A stretch of 64,000 nucleotides of DNA from an uncultured Clostridia bacterium (GCA_944343275.1 CALVMH010000010.1:1-64000); one strand, 5' to 3'; counted from the stretch's first letter, positions 35,210 to 45,853 are shown. The notes: a model not told the origin generated them from the sequence alone. Numbers and translations are program-made.

Positions 35210-36021
35210 GCGGCGATCTCCTTTGCAAGCGTCGCGGCATCGAGCGTGTCGCCGATGTCCATGCCGCCCGCGCGCAGCTTCTCGCAGATGACGCCGATGC
35301 GCGGCAGCGCCAGATTGTAAGTAAGAAGCTCTTCCCTGCGCCCGAAAATTTCGCGCGGGGTGCCCTGCATGACGACCTCGCCGCGGTTCATCACGACGGC
35401 GCGGCCGGCGAGCAGCGCCTCCTCCATGAAGTGCGTGATGAGCACGACGGTGATGCCCTCCTCGCGGTTGAGGCGGCTGACGACGTCCACGATCTCCCGC
35501 CGCCCGCGCGGATCGAGCATGGCGGTGGACTCATCGAGAATGATGGCTTTGGGTTTCAAGGCAAGCACGCCCGCGATGGCGATGCGCTGCTTCTGCCCGC
35601 CCGAAAGACGCGCCACCGTTGCCGTGCGGTACGGTTCCATCCCCACGGCTTTCAGCGCAAAGTCGATGCGGCGCCCGATCTCTTCGCGGGGGAGCCCCAC
35701 ATTCTCCGCACCGAACGCCACGTCGTCCTCGACGATGGTGGCGACCGTCTGATTGTCGGGATTCTGAAAGACGACGCCCACGTTCCTGCGCACGTCGTAG
35801 AGGTTCTTCTCGCCGAGCTGCACGCCGAACGCAAAGATCGTCCCCTCGTCGGGCGTCAGCAATCCGTTTGCAAGGCGCGCCAGCGTGGATTTTCCGCTGC
35901 CGTTGTGACCGAGCACGGCAACGAACTCCCCTTCCGCGACGGAAAAATTCAGATGTCTTACGGCGAACGGCGCCCCTTCCTCATAGCGGAAGGAGACGTC
36001 CGCAAATTCGATCGCATTCAA
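35197..36021 (-). CDS. ecfA1: ECF transporter ATPase EcfA1
   Basis: 274-residue ABC ATPase with GHNGSGKSTLARL, VFQNPDNQTV, LSGGQKQRIAIAG and ILDESTAMLDPRG (Glu-Ser in place of Glu-Pro). The start chosen is TTG at 36021 with GGGAGA 11 bp upstream. A longer ATG at 36090 abuts the -10 box and would precede the transcript. First gene of ecfA1-ecfA2-ecfT-truA. Confidence 0.92.
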   Translation of the reverse strand: MNAIEFADVSFRYEEGAPFAVRHLNFSVAEGEFVAVLGHNGSGKSTLARLANGLLTPDEGTIFAFGVQLGEKNLYDVRRNVGVVFQNPDNQTVATIVEDDVAFGAENVGLPREEIGRRIDFALKAVGMEPYRTATVARLSGGQKQRIAIAGVLALKPKAIILDESTAMLDPRGRREIVDVVSRLNREEGITVVLITHFMEEALLAGRAVVMNRGEVVMQGTPREIFGRREELLTYNLALPRIGVICEKLRAGGMDIGDTLDAATLAKEIAACVS

Positions 36022-36090
36022 GACGGATATTTCTCCCAAAACAAAAGCAAACTGCCGCGCGGAACGTGCCGACGCACGGTGTTTTCCCAT

Positions 36091-36119
36091 ATTATAGCAA
36101 ATCGTCCGTCATTTTACAA
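36091..36119 (-). promoter_or_regulatory. Promoter of the ecf-truA operon
   Basis: TTGTAA (36119-36114) and TATAAT (36096-36091) on the minus strand, 17 bp apart. Confidence 0.75.
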
Positions 36120-36277
36120 TGAAATCGCCGTGATATTTTTGTAAAAGCGCGCGAATGTGCCCGAGCAGCCGCCGCCCGCGCCGCCGCAGCCCGATGGCGC
36201 GCCCTCCGCGGCGCGTTCCGCAGCCGATGTTCCCGCAAAAACTTTTCGGAAAAAAGAATTTTTTCACGGCAGGGGGG

Positions 36278-36306
36278 TTGACTTGTCCCGGAAAAACATT
36301 TATAAT
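36278..36306 (+). promoter_or_regulatory. Promoter of nifJ
   Basis: TTGACT and TATAAT, 17 bp apart, followed by a leader of about 120 nt. Confidence 0.8.
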
Positions 36307-36433
36307 AAATGTGTGCGTGCGGACGCATGTCTTTTTCCGCGCGCCCGCACGCAAATCCCCGCACAAAACGTTCGCGCCCGCGGGGCGGGAACGCGCGTGA
36401 ATAAACTTGTAAATTTATTATGGAGGTTTTTCG

Positions 36434-39400
36434 ATGACCAAGATGACGATTGACGGCAATACCGCCGCATCGCACGTCGCGTATGCTTTCTCGGAAGTCG
36501 CGGCGATCTACCCCATCACGCCCTCTTCGCCCATGGCGGAATCGGCGGACGAATGGGCGACCCAGGGAAGAGTGAATATGTGGGGACAGAAGCTCCGCAT
36601 CGCGGAAATGGAGTCCGAAGGCGGCGCTGCGGGCGCCGTGCACGGCTCGCTCTCGGCGGGCGCGCTGACGACGACGTACACCGCGTCGCAGGGGCTTTTG
36701 CTGATGATCCCCAACATGTACAAAATTTCGGGCGAACTGCTGCCGATGGTCATGCACGTCTCCGCCCGCGCGCTTGCCGCACACTCCCTCAACATCTTCG
36801 GCGACCATCAGGACGTGATGGCGTGCCGTCAGACGGGCTTTGCGATGATCGCGGGCTGCTCGGTGCAGGAGGTCATGGACCTTGCGCTCGTCGCGCACCT
36901 CTCCACGCTGCGCGCACGCGTCCCCTTCATCAACTTCTTCGACGGCTTCCGCACCTCGCACGAGGTCAGCAAGATCGACGTCATTTCCTATGAGGAGATG
37001 AAGGCGATCGTCGACAAGAAGGGGCTGGAAAAGGACATCGCCGACTTCCGCGCCCGCGCGCTCAACCCCGAGCACCCCATCCAGAAGGGCACCGCGCAGA
37101 ACGGCGACACCTACTTCCAGAACCGCGAGACGGCGAACACCTACTATAACGCGACGCCCGCCATCGTGCAGGAGATGATGGACGAAGTCTCCGCCCTGAC
37201 GGGAAGAAGTTATCACCTCTTCGACTATGTGGGCGCGCCCGACGCGGAAGAAGTCATCGTCATCATGGGCTCGGGCGCGGAGACGGTGGAGGAATCCATC
37301 AACAAGCTCAACGCGCAGGGCAAGAAGTACGGGCTCATCAAAGTGCGCCTCTATCGTCCCTTCGTCTCCGACGCGTTCGTCGCCGCCATCCCCAAGACGT
37401 GCAAGAAGATCGCCGTCCTCGACAGGACGAAGGAGCCCGGCTCCCTCGGCGAGCCCCTCTACCTCGACGTCTGCACGGCGCTGCTGGAAAAGGGCATGAA
37501 AAAGATCGACGTCGTGGGCGGCAGATACGGCCTCGGCTCCAAGGAGTTCAACCCCTCCATGGTGCTCTCCGTCTACAAGAACCTCGAAAAGAAACAGCCC
37601 AAGAACCACTTCACCGTGGGCATCTACGAGGACGTCACGAACACCTCCCTCGACTTCTCCGAAAAGTTCGACGCAGCGCCCGCAGGCTCCACCTCGTGCA
37701 AGTTCTACGGTCTCGGCTCGGACGGCACGGTGGGCGCGAACAAGAACTCCATCAAGATCATCGGCGACCACACCGACATGTATGCGCAGGCATACTTCTT
37801 CTATGATTCCAAGAAGTCGGGCGGCATCACCGTCTCCCACCTCAGATTCGGCAAGAAGCCCATCCAATCGGAATACCTCATCGACGCGGCGGACTTCATC
37901 GCCTGCCACAACCCCTCCTATGTCATCCGCTATGACATGGTGAGCGACTTGAAAGACGGCGGCTCCTTCCTTCTCAACGCCCCCTGGACGACGGTGGAGG
38001 AGCTCGAAGCCAACCTTCCCGCAAAGGTGAAGAACGCGCTCGCCAAAAAGCACGCCAAGCTCTATGTCATCGACGCCATCTCCGTTGCGGGACAACTCGG
38101 GCTGGGCAACCGCACCAACACCATCCTGCAATCCGCCTTCTTCCTCATCAACGAGCAGATCATGCCCTATGAGACGGCGGTCGACCTCATGAAGAAGATG
38201 GCGTACAAGTCCTTTGCAAGAAAGGGCGACGCCGTGGTGCAGATGAACTACGCCGCCATCGACTCCGCGAAGGAGCACCTCGTCAAGATCGACATCCCCG
38301 CTTCGTGGGCAACGACGAAGGCGGGCGCAGAGATGGTCAAGCTCGCCGACAACGATTACTTCAAGAACGTCGTCGCGCCCATCCTCGCCCTCGAAGGCGA
38401 CAAGCTGCCTTCTTCCGCCTTCAATGCGGACGGCTCCGTTCCCACGGGCACGACCAAGTTCGAAAAGCGCGGCGTCGCCGTCATGGTGCCCAAGTGGGTG
38501 AAAGAGAACTGCGTGCAGTGCAACCAGTGCTCCTTCGTCTGCCCGCACGCCTGCATCCGTCCCGCCCTCGTTGCGGACGGCAGCGAAAAACCCGACACGT
38601 TCGACACCAAACCTGCCATCGGCATCAAGGGCTACACCTTCCGCATGCAGGTCTCCCCGCTCGACTGTATGGGCTGCGGCGTGTGCGCCGACGTCTGCCC
38701 CGGCATGAAGGGCAACAAGGCGCTCGTCATGACGCCCTTCGAGGAACTCGAAGCCGTCGAGGCGAAGAATTGGGAGTACGCCGTCGCACTGCCCGAAGCA
38801 GACCTTTCCGAGGTCAAGATGGCGGACGTCAAGAAATCGCAGTTCACGCCTTCGCTGTTCGAATTCTCGGGCGCGTGCGCAGGCTGCGGCGAGACGCCCT
38901 ACGTCAAGGTCGTCACCCAGCTCTTCGGCGACAGGATGATCATCGCCAACGCGACGGGCTGCTCCTCCATCTACGGCGGGTCCTCCCCTACCTGCCCTTA
39001 CACGGTGAACAAGCAGGGTCACGGTCCCGCATGGGCGAACTCCCTGTTCGAAGACAACGCGGAGTTCGGCTACGGCATGAACCTTGCATACAAGGCAAGA
39101 AGGGGCGCGCTCAAAGACAAAGTCGCAAAACTCGCGGAAATGTGGGCGGAATATCCCGAATGCAAGGCGATCCTCGACGCATGGATCGAAGGCATGGACG
39201 ACGCCGAAGCAAGCAAAAAGGCGGCTGCCGCGCTCGTTGCCGACCTTGAAAAGTGCAAGGCGGAGTGCGAAGGCGAAGAGCTCAAACTCGTCGAAGAGAT
39301 CCTTGCGGACAAGGACTGCCTTGTGAAGAAGTCCTTCTGGATCATCGGCGGCGACGGCTGGGCGTATGACATCGGCTACGGCGGACTCGACCACGTTCTT

Positions 39401-39973
39401 GCCTCTGGCGAGGACGTCAACGTGCTCGTGCTCGATACCGAAGTCTATTCCAACACGGGCGGACAGGCAAGTAAGTCCACGCCCATCGGCGCGGTGGCGA
39501 AGTTCGCCTCCTCCGGCAAGCGCGTCAAGAAGAAGGACCTGGGCATGATTGCCGCGACCTACGGCTATGTGTACGTCGCGCAGTGCGCGATGGGCGCCGA
39601 CAAGAACCAGCTCGTCAAGGCATTGAAGGAAGCCGAGGCATATAAGGGACCTTCCCTCATCATCTGCTACGCGCCCTGCATCAACCACGGCATCAAGATG
39701 GCGAAGTCGCAGTCCGAGGAAAAGGCTGCGGTCGACTGCGGATATTGGCAGCTCTACCGCTACAACCCCGAACTCAAAGAAAAGGGCGAGAACCCCTTCA
39801 TCCTCGACTCCAAGGACCCCACGGGCGACTATCAGGCATTCATCCTCGGCGAAACGCGCTATGCGTCCCTCAAAAAGACGCAGCCCGCCGTTGCGGAAGA
39901 ACTCTTCAAAGAGACGGAAGAATCCTCCAAGGAACGGCTTGCCGGCTATAAGAAGATGGCAGGCAGGGAGTGA
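36434..39973 (+). CDS. nifJ: Pyruvate:ferredoxin (flavodoxin) oxidoreductase
   Basis: 1179-residue single-chain PFOR converting pyruvate and CoA to acetyl-CoA, CO2 and reduced ferredoxin. N-terminal domain with YPITPSSPMAE; CoA/transketolase-C region; ferredoxin domain with CVQCNQCSFVCPHAC and CMGCGVCADVCPG (two 4Fe-4S clusters, about residues 695-755). Then CAGCGETPY for the proximal cluster and the thiamine pyrophosphate motif GGDGWAYDIGYGGLDHV with VYSNTGGQASKS. Full length. The central route from pyruvate in an anaerobic fermenter. Confidence 0.98.
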   Translation: MTKMTIDGNTAASHVAYAFSEVAAIYPITPSSPMAESADEWATQGRVNMWGQKLRIAEMESEGGAAGAVHGSLSAGALTTTYTASQGLLLMIPNMYKISGELLPMVMHVSARALAAHSLNIFGDHQDVMACRQTGFAMIAGCSVQEVMDLALVAHLSTLRARVPFINFFDGFRTSHEVSKIDVISYEEMKAIVDKKGLEKDIADFRARALNPEHPIQKGTAQNGDTYFQNRETANTYYNATPAIVQEMMDEVSALTGRSYHLFDYVGAPDAEEVIVIMGSGAETVEESINKLNAQGKKYGLIKVRLYRPFVSDAFVAAIPKTCKKIAVLDRTKEPGSLGEPLYLDVCTALLEKGMKKIDVVGGRYGLGSKEFNPSMVLSVYKNLEKKQPKNHFTVGIYEDVTNTSLDFSEKFDAAPAGSTSCKFYGLGSDGTVGANKNSIKIIGDHTDMYAQAYFFYDSKKSGGITVSHLRFGKKPIQSEYLIDAADFIACHNPSYVIRYDMVSDLKDGGSFLLNAPWTTVEELEANLPAKVKNALAKKHAKLYVIDAISVAGQLGLGNRTNTILQSAFFLINEQIMPYETAVDLMKKMAYKSFARKGDAVVQMNYAAIDSAKEHLVKIDIPASWATTKAGAEMVKLADNDYFKNVVAPILALEGDKLPSSAFNADGSVPTGTTKFEKRGVAVMVPKWVKENCVQCNQCSFVCPHACIRPALVADGSEKPDTFDTKPAIGIKGYTFRMQVSPLDCMGCGVCADVCPGMKGNKALVMTPFEELEAVEAKNWEYAVALPEADLSEVKMADVKKSQFTPSLFEFSGACAGCGETPYVKVVTQLFGDRMIIANATGCSSIYGGSSPTCPYTVNKQGHGPAWANSLFEDNAEFGYGMNLAYKARRGALKDKVAKLAEMWAEYPECKAILDAWIEGMDDAEASKKAAAALVADLEKCKAECEGEELKLVEEILADKDCLVKKSFWIIGGDGWAYDIGYGGLDHVLASGEDVNVLVLDTEVYSNTGGQASKSTPIGAVAKFASSGKRVKKKDLGMIAATYGYVYVAQCAMGADKNQLVKALKEAEAYKGPSLIICYAPCINHGIKMAKSQSEEKAAVDCGYWQLYRYNPELKEKGENPFILDSKDPTGDYQAFILGETRYASLKKTQPAVAEELFKETEESSKERLAGYKKMAGRE

Positions 39974-40007
39974 TCCCTTCCGGAATCTTGATTGTTCCCG
40001 GAAATAC

Positions 40008-40044
40008 AAAAGGCGCTCACGCGGTGCGTGAGCGCCTTTTTTTC
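40008..40044 (+). terminator. Terminator of nifJ
   Basis: 15-bp perfect stem AAAAGGCGCTCACGC with its complement, 3-nt loop, then a run of T. Confidence 0.92.
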
Positions 40045-40130
40045 CTGTCGGTCATTGCGCGCAGCGGCGCAAGCCGCGGTGTGTGAGAATCCCATGGCGG
40101 ATTGTTGCCCTTGAAGTGCACAATATCAAC

Positions 40131-40163
40131 GCGCCGCCCGTGCAAACTGCACGGGCGGCGCGC
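40131..40163. terminator. GC-rich hairpin (copy 2) after gdhA
   Basis: Stem GCGCCGCCCGTGC with GCACGGGCGGCGC, loop AAACT. Read on the minus strand it is identical to the core of the hairpin at 15244-15284. Confidence 0.7.
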
Positions 40164-40187
40164 CCTTTTATCGGTTTTTTCGGACGA

Positions 40188-41633
<1,446 letters not shown>

Positions 41634-41674
41634 TTATGTTGTGCATAAGTTTTCGTTATAGATATTTTTATGTC

Positions 41675-41703
41675 TTGACATTTTTTCATTTTTTTGTTAT
41701 GAT
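41675..41703 (+). promoter_or_regulatory. Promoter of the InlB/LRR lipoprotein gene
   Basis: TTGACA and TATGAT, 17 bp spacer, in a T-rich stretch; AGGAGGAAG ribosome-binding site before the ATG at 41748. Confidence 0.8.
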
Positions 41704-41747
41704 AACTGACGGCAAACGCCAAATAAATTTTTTCAGGAGGAAGCTTT

Positions 41748-43383
41748 ATGAAAGCTGCCGCAAAGTCAGCCGCCGCGTTTTTCTGCGCGCTCGTGCTGAC
41801 GCTCAGTGCGCTCCTTGCGGGCGCATGCACAAATAACCCCCCCCCTGTATGACGTCACGTTCTATGTGAACGGCGCCGTATACAAGACGCTCCGGACGAG
41901 CGGGAACGAGGTCCTCACCTTCCCCGACGACCCCGCGGCGCAGGGCGACCTCGCCTTTGACGGCTGGTACCTCGACGAAAACGTCTGGAAGGAACCGTTC
42001 ACCGAAACCTCCCTGCAAAATCAGGCGCTCACCGGCAATCTTGCCGTCTACGCCAAATGGAGCAAACGGCAGGTGACCGTCACTTATGTGACGAACGGCG
42101 GAACGCAGGTCCCCGCCACGACGGTAACGGCGGGCGAACCCGTTCCCTATCCCGTCACCGACAAAAAGAATTTCGTCTTTGCGGGCTGGTACGACAACCC
42201 CGAACTTACGGGCGAGCCCGTCTACTACCCCTATTATCCGACTAAAAACGTGACGCTCTACGCCGATTGGGCGGAAACGACCGTCACCGTCGACGGTTTC
42301 ACCCTCGCCTATCAGTTCTCCGAAACGGGAACTTCGGCGAGCGGGTACGTCATTCGATCGTATTCCCGCCCCGAAAACGCCGTGGGGCTCACCTTCCCCG
42401 AAGGATATAAAAACATTCCGCTCGTCGAGATTTCCAACTCTTTTGCAAACGACCTCGACGAAACTGCAAAAGCGAGCGTCACGTCGCTCGTCATCCCCGA
42501 CGGCGTGGAACGCATCGGGAACAATGCCTTACAGAGCCTGCCCAACCTTACGACGCTCCGCCTCGGCAAAGGGCTCAAATACATTGCAGCAGGTGCTTTC
42601 CGTTACTGCACGAAGCTGGAAAACATCACTTTTTGCGGCGCACTCGAATACGTCGGCCGGCACGCCTTTGACGAGGGCTGCCCGTGGTACACCTCGCAGC
42701 CGGACGGCGCCATCTATGCGGACAACGTCCTCTATGACTACAAGGGAACGGCGCCAGAATCCTATGCGGTGCGGGAGGGAACGGTGAGCATCGGCGAATA
42801 CGCCTTCCTTCAGCAAAAGACCATGCGCTCCGTCACCCTTCCGGACAGCGTCGTCTCCATCGGCAACTATGCCTTCTCGCAGAGCGGGCTGACGCAGATC
42901 GACCTGCCCGCCGACCTTGCCATGCTGGGCAGAAATGTCTTTTTCTCTTGCAGCAATTTAACGTCCGTCACCTTTCCCGAAGAATTCGCCTTCGATGCCG
43001 ATCATACGGGTTGGAAATTCGGCATGTTCCGCTTCGGAAACGAAATTTTCCGCTATTGCTCCAAATTGACAAGCGTGACGCTCTCCGATGTCTGTGAGAT
43101 CCCCGGGAGCACGTTTGCGGGATGCACGTCCCTTACAAGCATCACTCTGCCGGCGAGCGTCAAGAACGTCGCCTTAAGCGCCTTCGAGGACAGCGGGCTG
43201 ACAGAGATCACCATCCTGAGCGACACTCCCATTCAGATGGACACCCGCCAACTGCCCGATACGCTGACAAAAATCTATGTGCCGCAGGGCATGAAGTCGG
43301 TCATCGAGCAGCAGATCGCAGCGGATGAAAACTTCGCCGTCTATTGGAAGGACAGCATCGATCTTGTCACCGAACTTGCCTGA
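41748..43383 (+). pseudogene. InlB-repeat and leucine-rich-repeat surface lipoprotein, frameshifted at C9
   Basis: The start at 41748 encodes a lipoprotein signal peptide ending LLAGAC (Cys 27) followed by TNNPPP, then stops at 41850. From 41845 the next frame is open for 513 codons to 43383. Nine C at 41837-41845 mark the switch. With eight C the product would be a continuous 544-residue lipoprotein. It would have two InlB/Listeria-Bacteroides-type repeats (FDGWYLDENVWKEPF, FAGWYDNPELTG) and then BspA-like LRR_5 repeats (VTLPDSVVSIGNYAFSQSGL, LTSITLPASVKNVALSAFE). Either phase-OFF, a fixed mutation or a homopolymer sequencing error. Likely an adhesin or host-contact protein by family. Confidence 0.85.
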
Positions 43384-43941
43384 ACCGCAAAATAATTATC
43401 CACCGGCATAGCCGGTGGTTTTTCATTTTACTTCGCCTGCGGCTCGTGCCGCCATAGGCGGGGCGGGCTGTAAGCCCTCATATTACCGGCAGCGCGCAAG
43501 TCGCGCCTGTGACGACCTGGCAGTCACGCATTTGTTACTTGTTACCCGTAAACGGGTCTCATGCCTTCCCCCTCGGGGGAAGGTGTCACGAAGTAGACGG
43601 ATGAGGGGTTGCGCTCGGAACTCGTTTCTTTGCCGTCCCCCTCATCACCGCCTTCGGCGGAGCTTCCCCCCAGGGGGAAGCCATCCTCTTCTCTCGCCTC
43701 CCCTGTGCAAGGGGAGGTGTCTGCCATTGAAAAGAGCACACGGAAGGGTTGTCATGCCCGCGCGGTTCTTTGCACTACAATCCCCCCCTTACACAAGGGG
43801 GGAAAGACTCGCTACACAATTCTCTCCTCCAATTCAGTTCTGCTCATCGGCAAAACCTCTCTTGAACCCGCCGACGATCCGCGGGTTTTCTTATACAAAA
43901 ATCCCGCCGCACATCTCCGTGCGGCGGGATTTTTGATTTCA
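43384..43941. repeat. Repeat-rich intergenic region
   Basis: 558 bp without a gene. It begins with the CCACCGGC/GCCGGTGG terminator (43400-43423) and its CTTCGCCT...GCCATAGGCGGG tail. From 43562 it carries several CTTCCCCC/GGGGGAAG palindromic elements and CGGATGAGGGG-type motifs. It then has the CGGAAGGGTTGTCATGCCCG motif near 43741 that is also in the 171-bp repeats at 55.5 and 59.2 kb, and a C7 run at 43792. Near the end, a hairpin at 43903-43932 (AAAATCCCGCCGCAC) probably terminates the esterase gene. Confidence 0.7.
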
Positions 43942-44805
43942 TCAAACGCATTGCTTCCTGTCGGCGATGCACACCGTAAACCCGTGCCCCCGCAAAAAGG
44001 ACACGGAGAGCGGCAGCCACTGCCTGATGCGCGCAAAGATGGGAGAAGAGACGTCGTCGCACACTTCAAGATCGGCCGTGGAGATCCCGTGCCAGCCCTG
44101 TTCGAAGAGGTGCAGTTCGACAAACGCACCCGCTTCCTTCAACGCCTTGTAGAGCAGCAGGGAATTTTCGACGGGAACGCAGTCATCGCGCGTGAGCGAC
44201 CAGAGAAAGCAGGGCGGAGCGCCGCGGCGCACGTTGTTTTCGAGGGAATAATCCTTCTGCGCGGCGGCTTTTCCGCAGAAATTTTCAAAGGAACCGCCGT
44301 GATAAAACCGCTTGTCCGCCGTCACCACGGCGTAGGAGAACACGAGAGCGTCGGGACAGATCCGGGCGCACTCCTCCCCGAACAGCGCTTTGAGGGCGGG
44401 ATCGTCCCACAAAAAGCCGATGCAGCCCGTCAGGTGCCCGCCCGCCGAGAACCCGATAGCGGCGATCTTGTCCTGCATTACGCCGAGCTGTTCCGCCTCG
44501 CGGCGCAGATACATCATCGCCATGCCCGCCTGGGTGATCTGCAGGGGATAGCACAGCGGCGCGACGTCGTATTCCAGCACGAAACAGTTGAATCCTTCGG
44601 CAAAATACTGTGCGGCGACGGGCTCGCCCTCCCGCTGCGAGACGCAGGCATAGCCGCCGCCCGGAATGACGAGCATGGCGGGACGCACCCGCCGCTTGTT
44701 CATCTCCGTGAGGTCGTCATGCAGATAGCAGTGCAGCAAGCCCTTAAGCGCCTCTCCGCGCGAAACGCCGAAATAGCCGTACAGATCGACCGACTTTGTG
44801 ACCAT
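43942..44805 (-). CDS. Alpha/beta-hydrolase esterase (acetyl-esterase/BD-FAE-like)
   Basis: 287 residues, no signal peptide. The start at 44805 follows AGGAG. Motifs: oxyanion-hole segment LVIPGGGYACVS, nucleophile GFSAGGH, acid in TRDDCVP and histidine in GWHGI. This resembles intracellular carbohydrate-ester deacetylases found in gut Clostridia. Substrate inferred only. Confidence 0.85.
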   Translation of the reverse strand: MVTKSVDLYGYFGVSRGEALKGLLHCYLHDDLTEMNKRRVRPAMLVIPGGGYACVSQREGEPVAAQYFAEGFNCFVLEYDVAPLCYPLQITQAGMAMMYLRREAEQLGVMQDKIAAIGFSAGGHLTGCIGFLWDDPALKALFGEECARICPDALVFSYAVVTADKRFYHGGSFENFCGKAAAQKDYSLENNVRRGAPPCFLWSLTRDDCVPVENSLLLYKALKEAGAFVELHLFEQGWHGISTADLEVCDDVSSPIFARIRQWLPLSVSFLRGHGFTVCIADRKQCV

Positions 44806-44845
44806 ATTTTTTCTCCTCGCGGTCCGCTTCCCGCAGACCGTCCCT

Positions 44846-44874
44846 ATTATACGCCGACAGCCGCGGCGTGTCAA
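44846..44874 (-). promoter_or_regulatory. Promoter of the esterase gene
   Basis: TTGACA (44874-44869) and TATAAT (44851-44846) on the minus strand, 17 bp apart. Confidence 0.8.
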
Positions 44875-44914
44875 GAGAATGAAAGAACGCCGCGGCAAAA
44901 AATCGCAAATAGTA

Positions 44915-44950
44915 TGCCGCCCGCCGCGTCTTTGGACGCGGCGGGCGGCA
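44915..44950 (-). terminator. GC-rich hairpin after the DUF1858 gene
   Basis: 16-bp stem (44915-44930 with 44935-44950), loop TTTG. Core shared with the hairpin at 17708-17745. Confidence 0.7.
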
Positions 44951-44967
44951 CGCTTTGTACACTCCGC

Positions 44968-45162
44968 TCAGATGCCTTCGTTGAGCTTTGCAAGGAGCTT
45001 GTCGAGGTCTTCCCCGTGAACGGCGACCGCCTCTTCGATGGTCTCGCCGTGCGCCATCGCGCAGCCGAAACAATGCATCCCCGCGCCGAGCAGGATCTCC
45101 GCAGCGTTCGGGTTGAGTTGCAGGCAATCCGCAATGAGCGTATCCTTCGTGATCTTCGCCAT
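44968..45162 (-). CDS. DUF1858 small protein with CxxC
   Basis: 64 residues; the start chosen is the ATG at 45162, after an AGGGATA element. DUF1858 pattern: ITKDTLIADCLQLNPNAAEILLGAGMHCFGCAMA. The HCFGC pair and fold resemble the N-terminal domain of ScdA/YtfE-type proteins; a redox or Fe-S-related role is possible. Confidence 0.88.
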   Translation of the reverse strand: MAKITKDTLIADCLQLNPNAAEILLGAGMHCFGCAMAHGETIEEAVAVHGEDLDKLLAKLNEGI

Positions 45163-45192
45163 AGCTGTATCCCTCCGTTTCTTTTTGGCGCC

Positions 45193-45221
45193 ATTATACC
45201 ACGCCCCGCGCAAAAAAGCAA
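45193..45221 (-). promoter_or_regulatory. Promoter of the DUF1858 gene
   Basis: TTGCTT (45221-45216) and TATAAT (45198-45193) on the minus strand, 17 bp apart. Confidence 0.75.
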
Positions 45222-45236
45222 ATCTTTTTCATGCCG

Positions 45237-45692
45237 TCAGAGCGCAATCAGCCAATAGATGAGCCCGACCGCCGCGCCAGCCGTCACGCCAAAGACGATG
45301 ATGGGACCCGCGACGATGAACATCTTTGCCGCCGTTCCGTAGACGTAGCCCTCGGTACGGAACTCTACGGCGGGCGAAGCCACGGAATTCGCAAACCCCG
45401 TGATGGGCACGATGCTCCCCGCCCCCGCGTTCTTGCCGATGCGGTCGTACACGCCCAGCCCCGTCAGGAGCACGCCGAGGAAGATGAGCGCGACGGAAAC
45501 CGTCCCCGCGAGCACGTCCCCCTCCAGCCCCGCGAGGGAGAGCATCATGCGCAGAAACTGCCCGATGCTGCAAATGAGCCCGCCGACGCAGAATGCGCGC
45601 GCACACGTCTTGAAGTGCTGCGTGGGCGGTGCGAAGGAATGCACGTATTCGATATAATTCTTATTGAAGTTTTCACGCGAACGTCCCGTCAC
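45237..45692 (-). CDS. spoVAC: SpoVAC family membrane protein
   Basis: 151 residues with four or so membrane helices and the SpoVAC motifs AFCVGGLICSIGQFLRM, LTGLGVYDRIGKNAGAGSIVPITGFANS and GAAKMFIVAGPIIVFG. In spore formers SpoVA proteins move dipicolinic acid across the spore membrane. No spoVAD/AE neighbour is present. The start is taken as GTG at 45692, overlapping a 30-codon ORF by 4 bp. Confidence 0.9.
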   Translation of the reverse strand: MTGRSRENFNKNYIEYVHSFAPPTQHFKTCARAFCVGGLICSIGQFLRMMLSLAGLEGDVLAGTVSVALIFLGVLLTGLGVYDRIGKNAGAGSIVPITGFANSVASPAVEFRTEGYVYGTAAKMFIVAGPIIVFGVTAGAAVGLIYWLIAL

Positions 45693-45781
45693 GGGCGGAC
45701 ATCCTCCTCCCGCGCGGCGGGGAAGCAGGTCTCCCGCTCGTCGCGCAGGCGCCCGTTCGGAAGCTGACGGATCTTTCTCAT
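45689..45781 (-). CDS. 30-residue ORF coupled to spoVAC
   Basis: ATG at 45781 after AGGAG, 30 codons rich in Arg and Glu (MRKIRQLPNGRLRDERETC...), stop overlapping the GTG start of spoVAC (GTGA). TATAAT lies upstream at about 45814-45809. It could be a leader peptide for translational coupling; no homologue recognised. Confidence 0.45.
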   Translation of the reverse strand: MRKIRQLPNGRLRDERETCFPAAREEDVRP

Positions 45782-45820
45782 GCTCCTATTCTGCCGCATC
45801 GCGGAAAAAATTATACACGC

Positions 45821-45853
45821 AAAAAGCAGCCCGCGGCGTTTGCCGCGGGCTGC
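45821..45853 (-). terminator. Terminator at the end of the phage cassette
   Basis: 12-bp stem (45842-45853 with 45826-45837), loop GTTT, then TTTTT on the minus strand. It lies 64 bp after the last cassette gene. Confidence 0.88.

Larger units (their letters stand above)
36022..36433. other. Divergent promoter region of ecfA1 and nifJ
   Basis: 412 bp without a gene. It holds the ecfA1 promoter (36091-36119), the nifJ promoter (36278-36306) and a nifJ leader of about 120 nt with GC-rich dyads around 36312-36400, then GGAGG before the ATG. No known riboswitch recognised. Confidence 0.7.

Noticed and set aside
36092..40009. 1305-codon open frame on the minus strand
   Set aside because: It is fully antisense to nifJ, which has all PFOR motifs; His/Arg/Asp-rich composition is typical of antisense frames in GC-rich DNA.
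43562..43800. CRISPR array
   Set aside because: Repeats are irregular palindromes without uniform spacers and no cas genes are nearby.
43609..45258. 549-codon plus-strand frame
   Set aside because: Runs across repeats and antisense to the esterase and DUF1858 genes.
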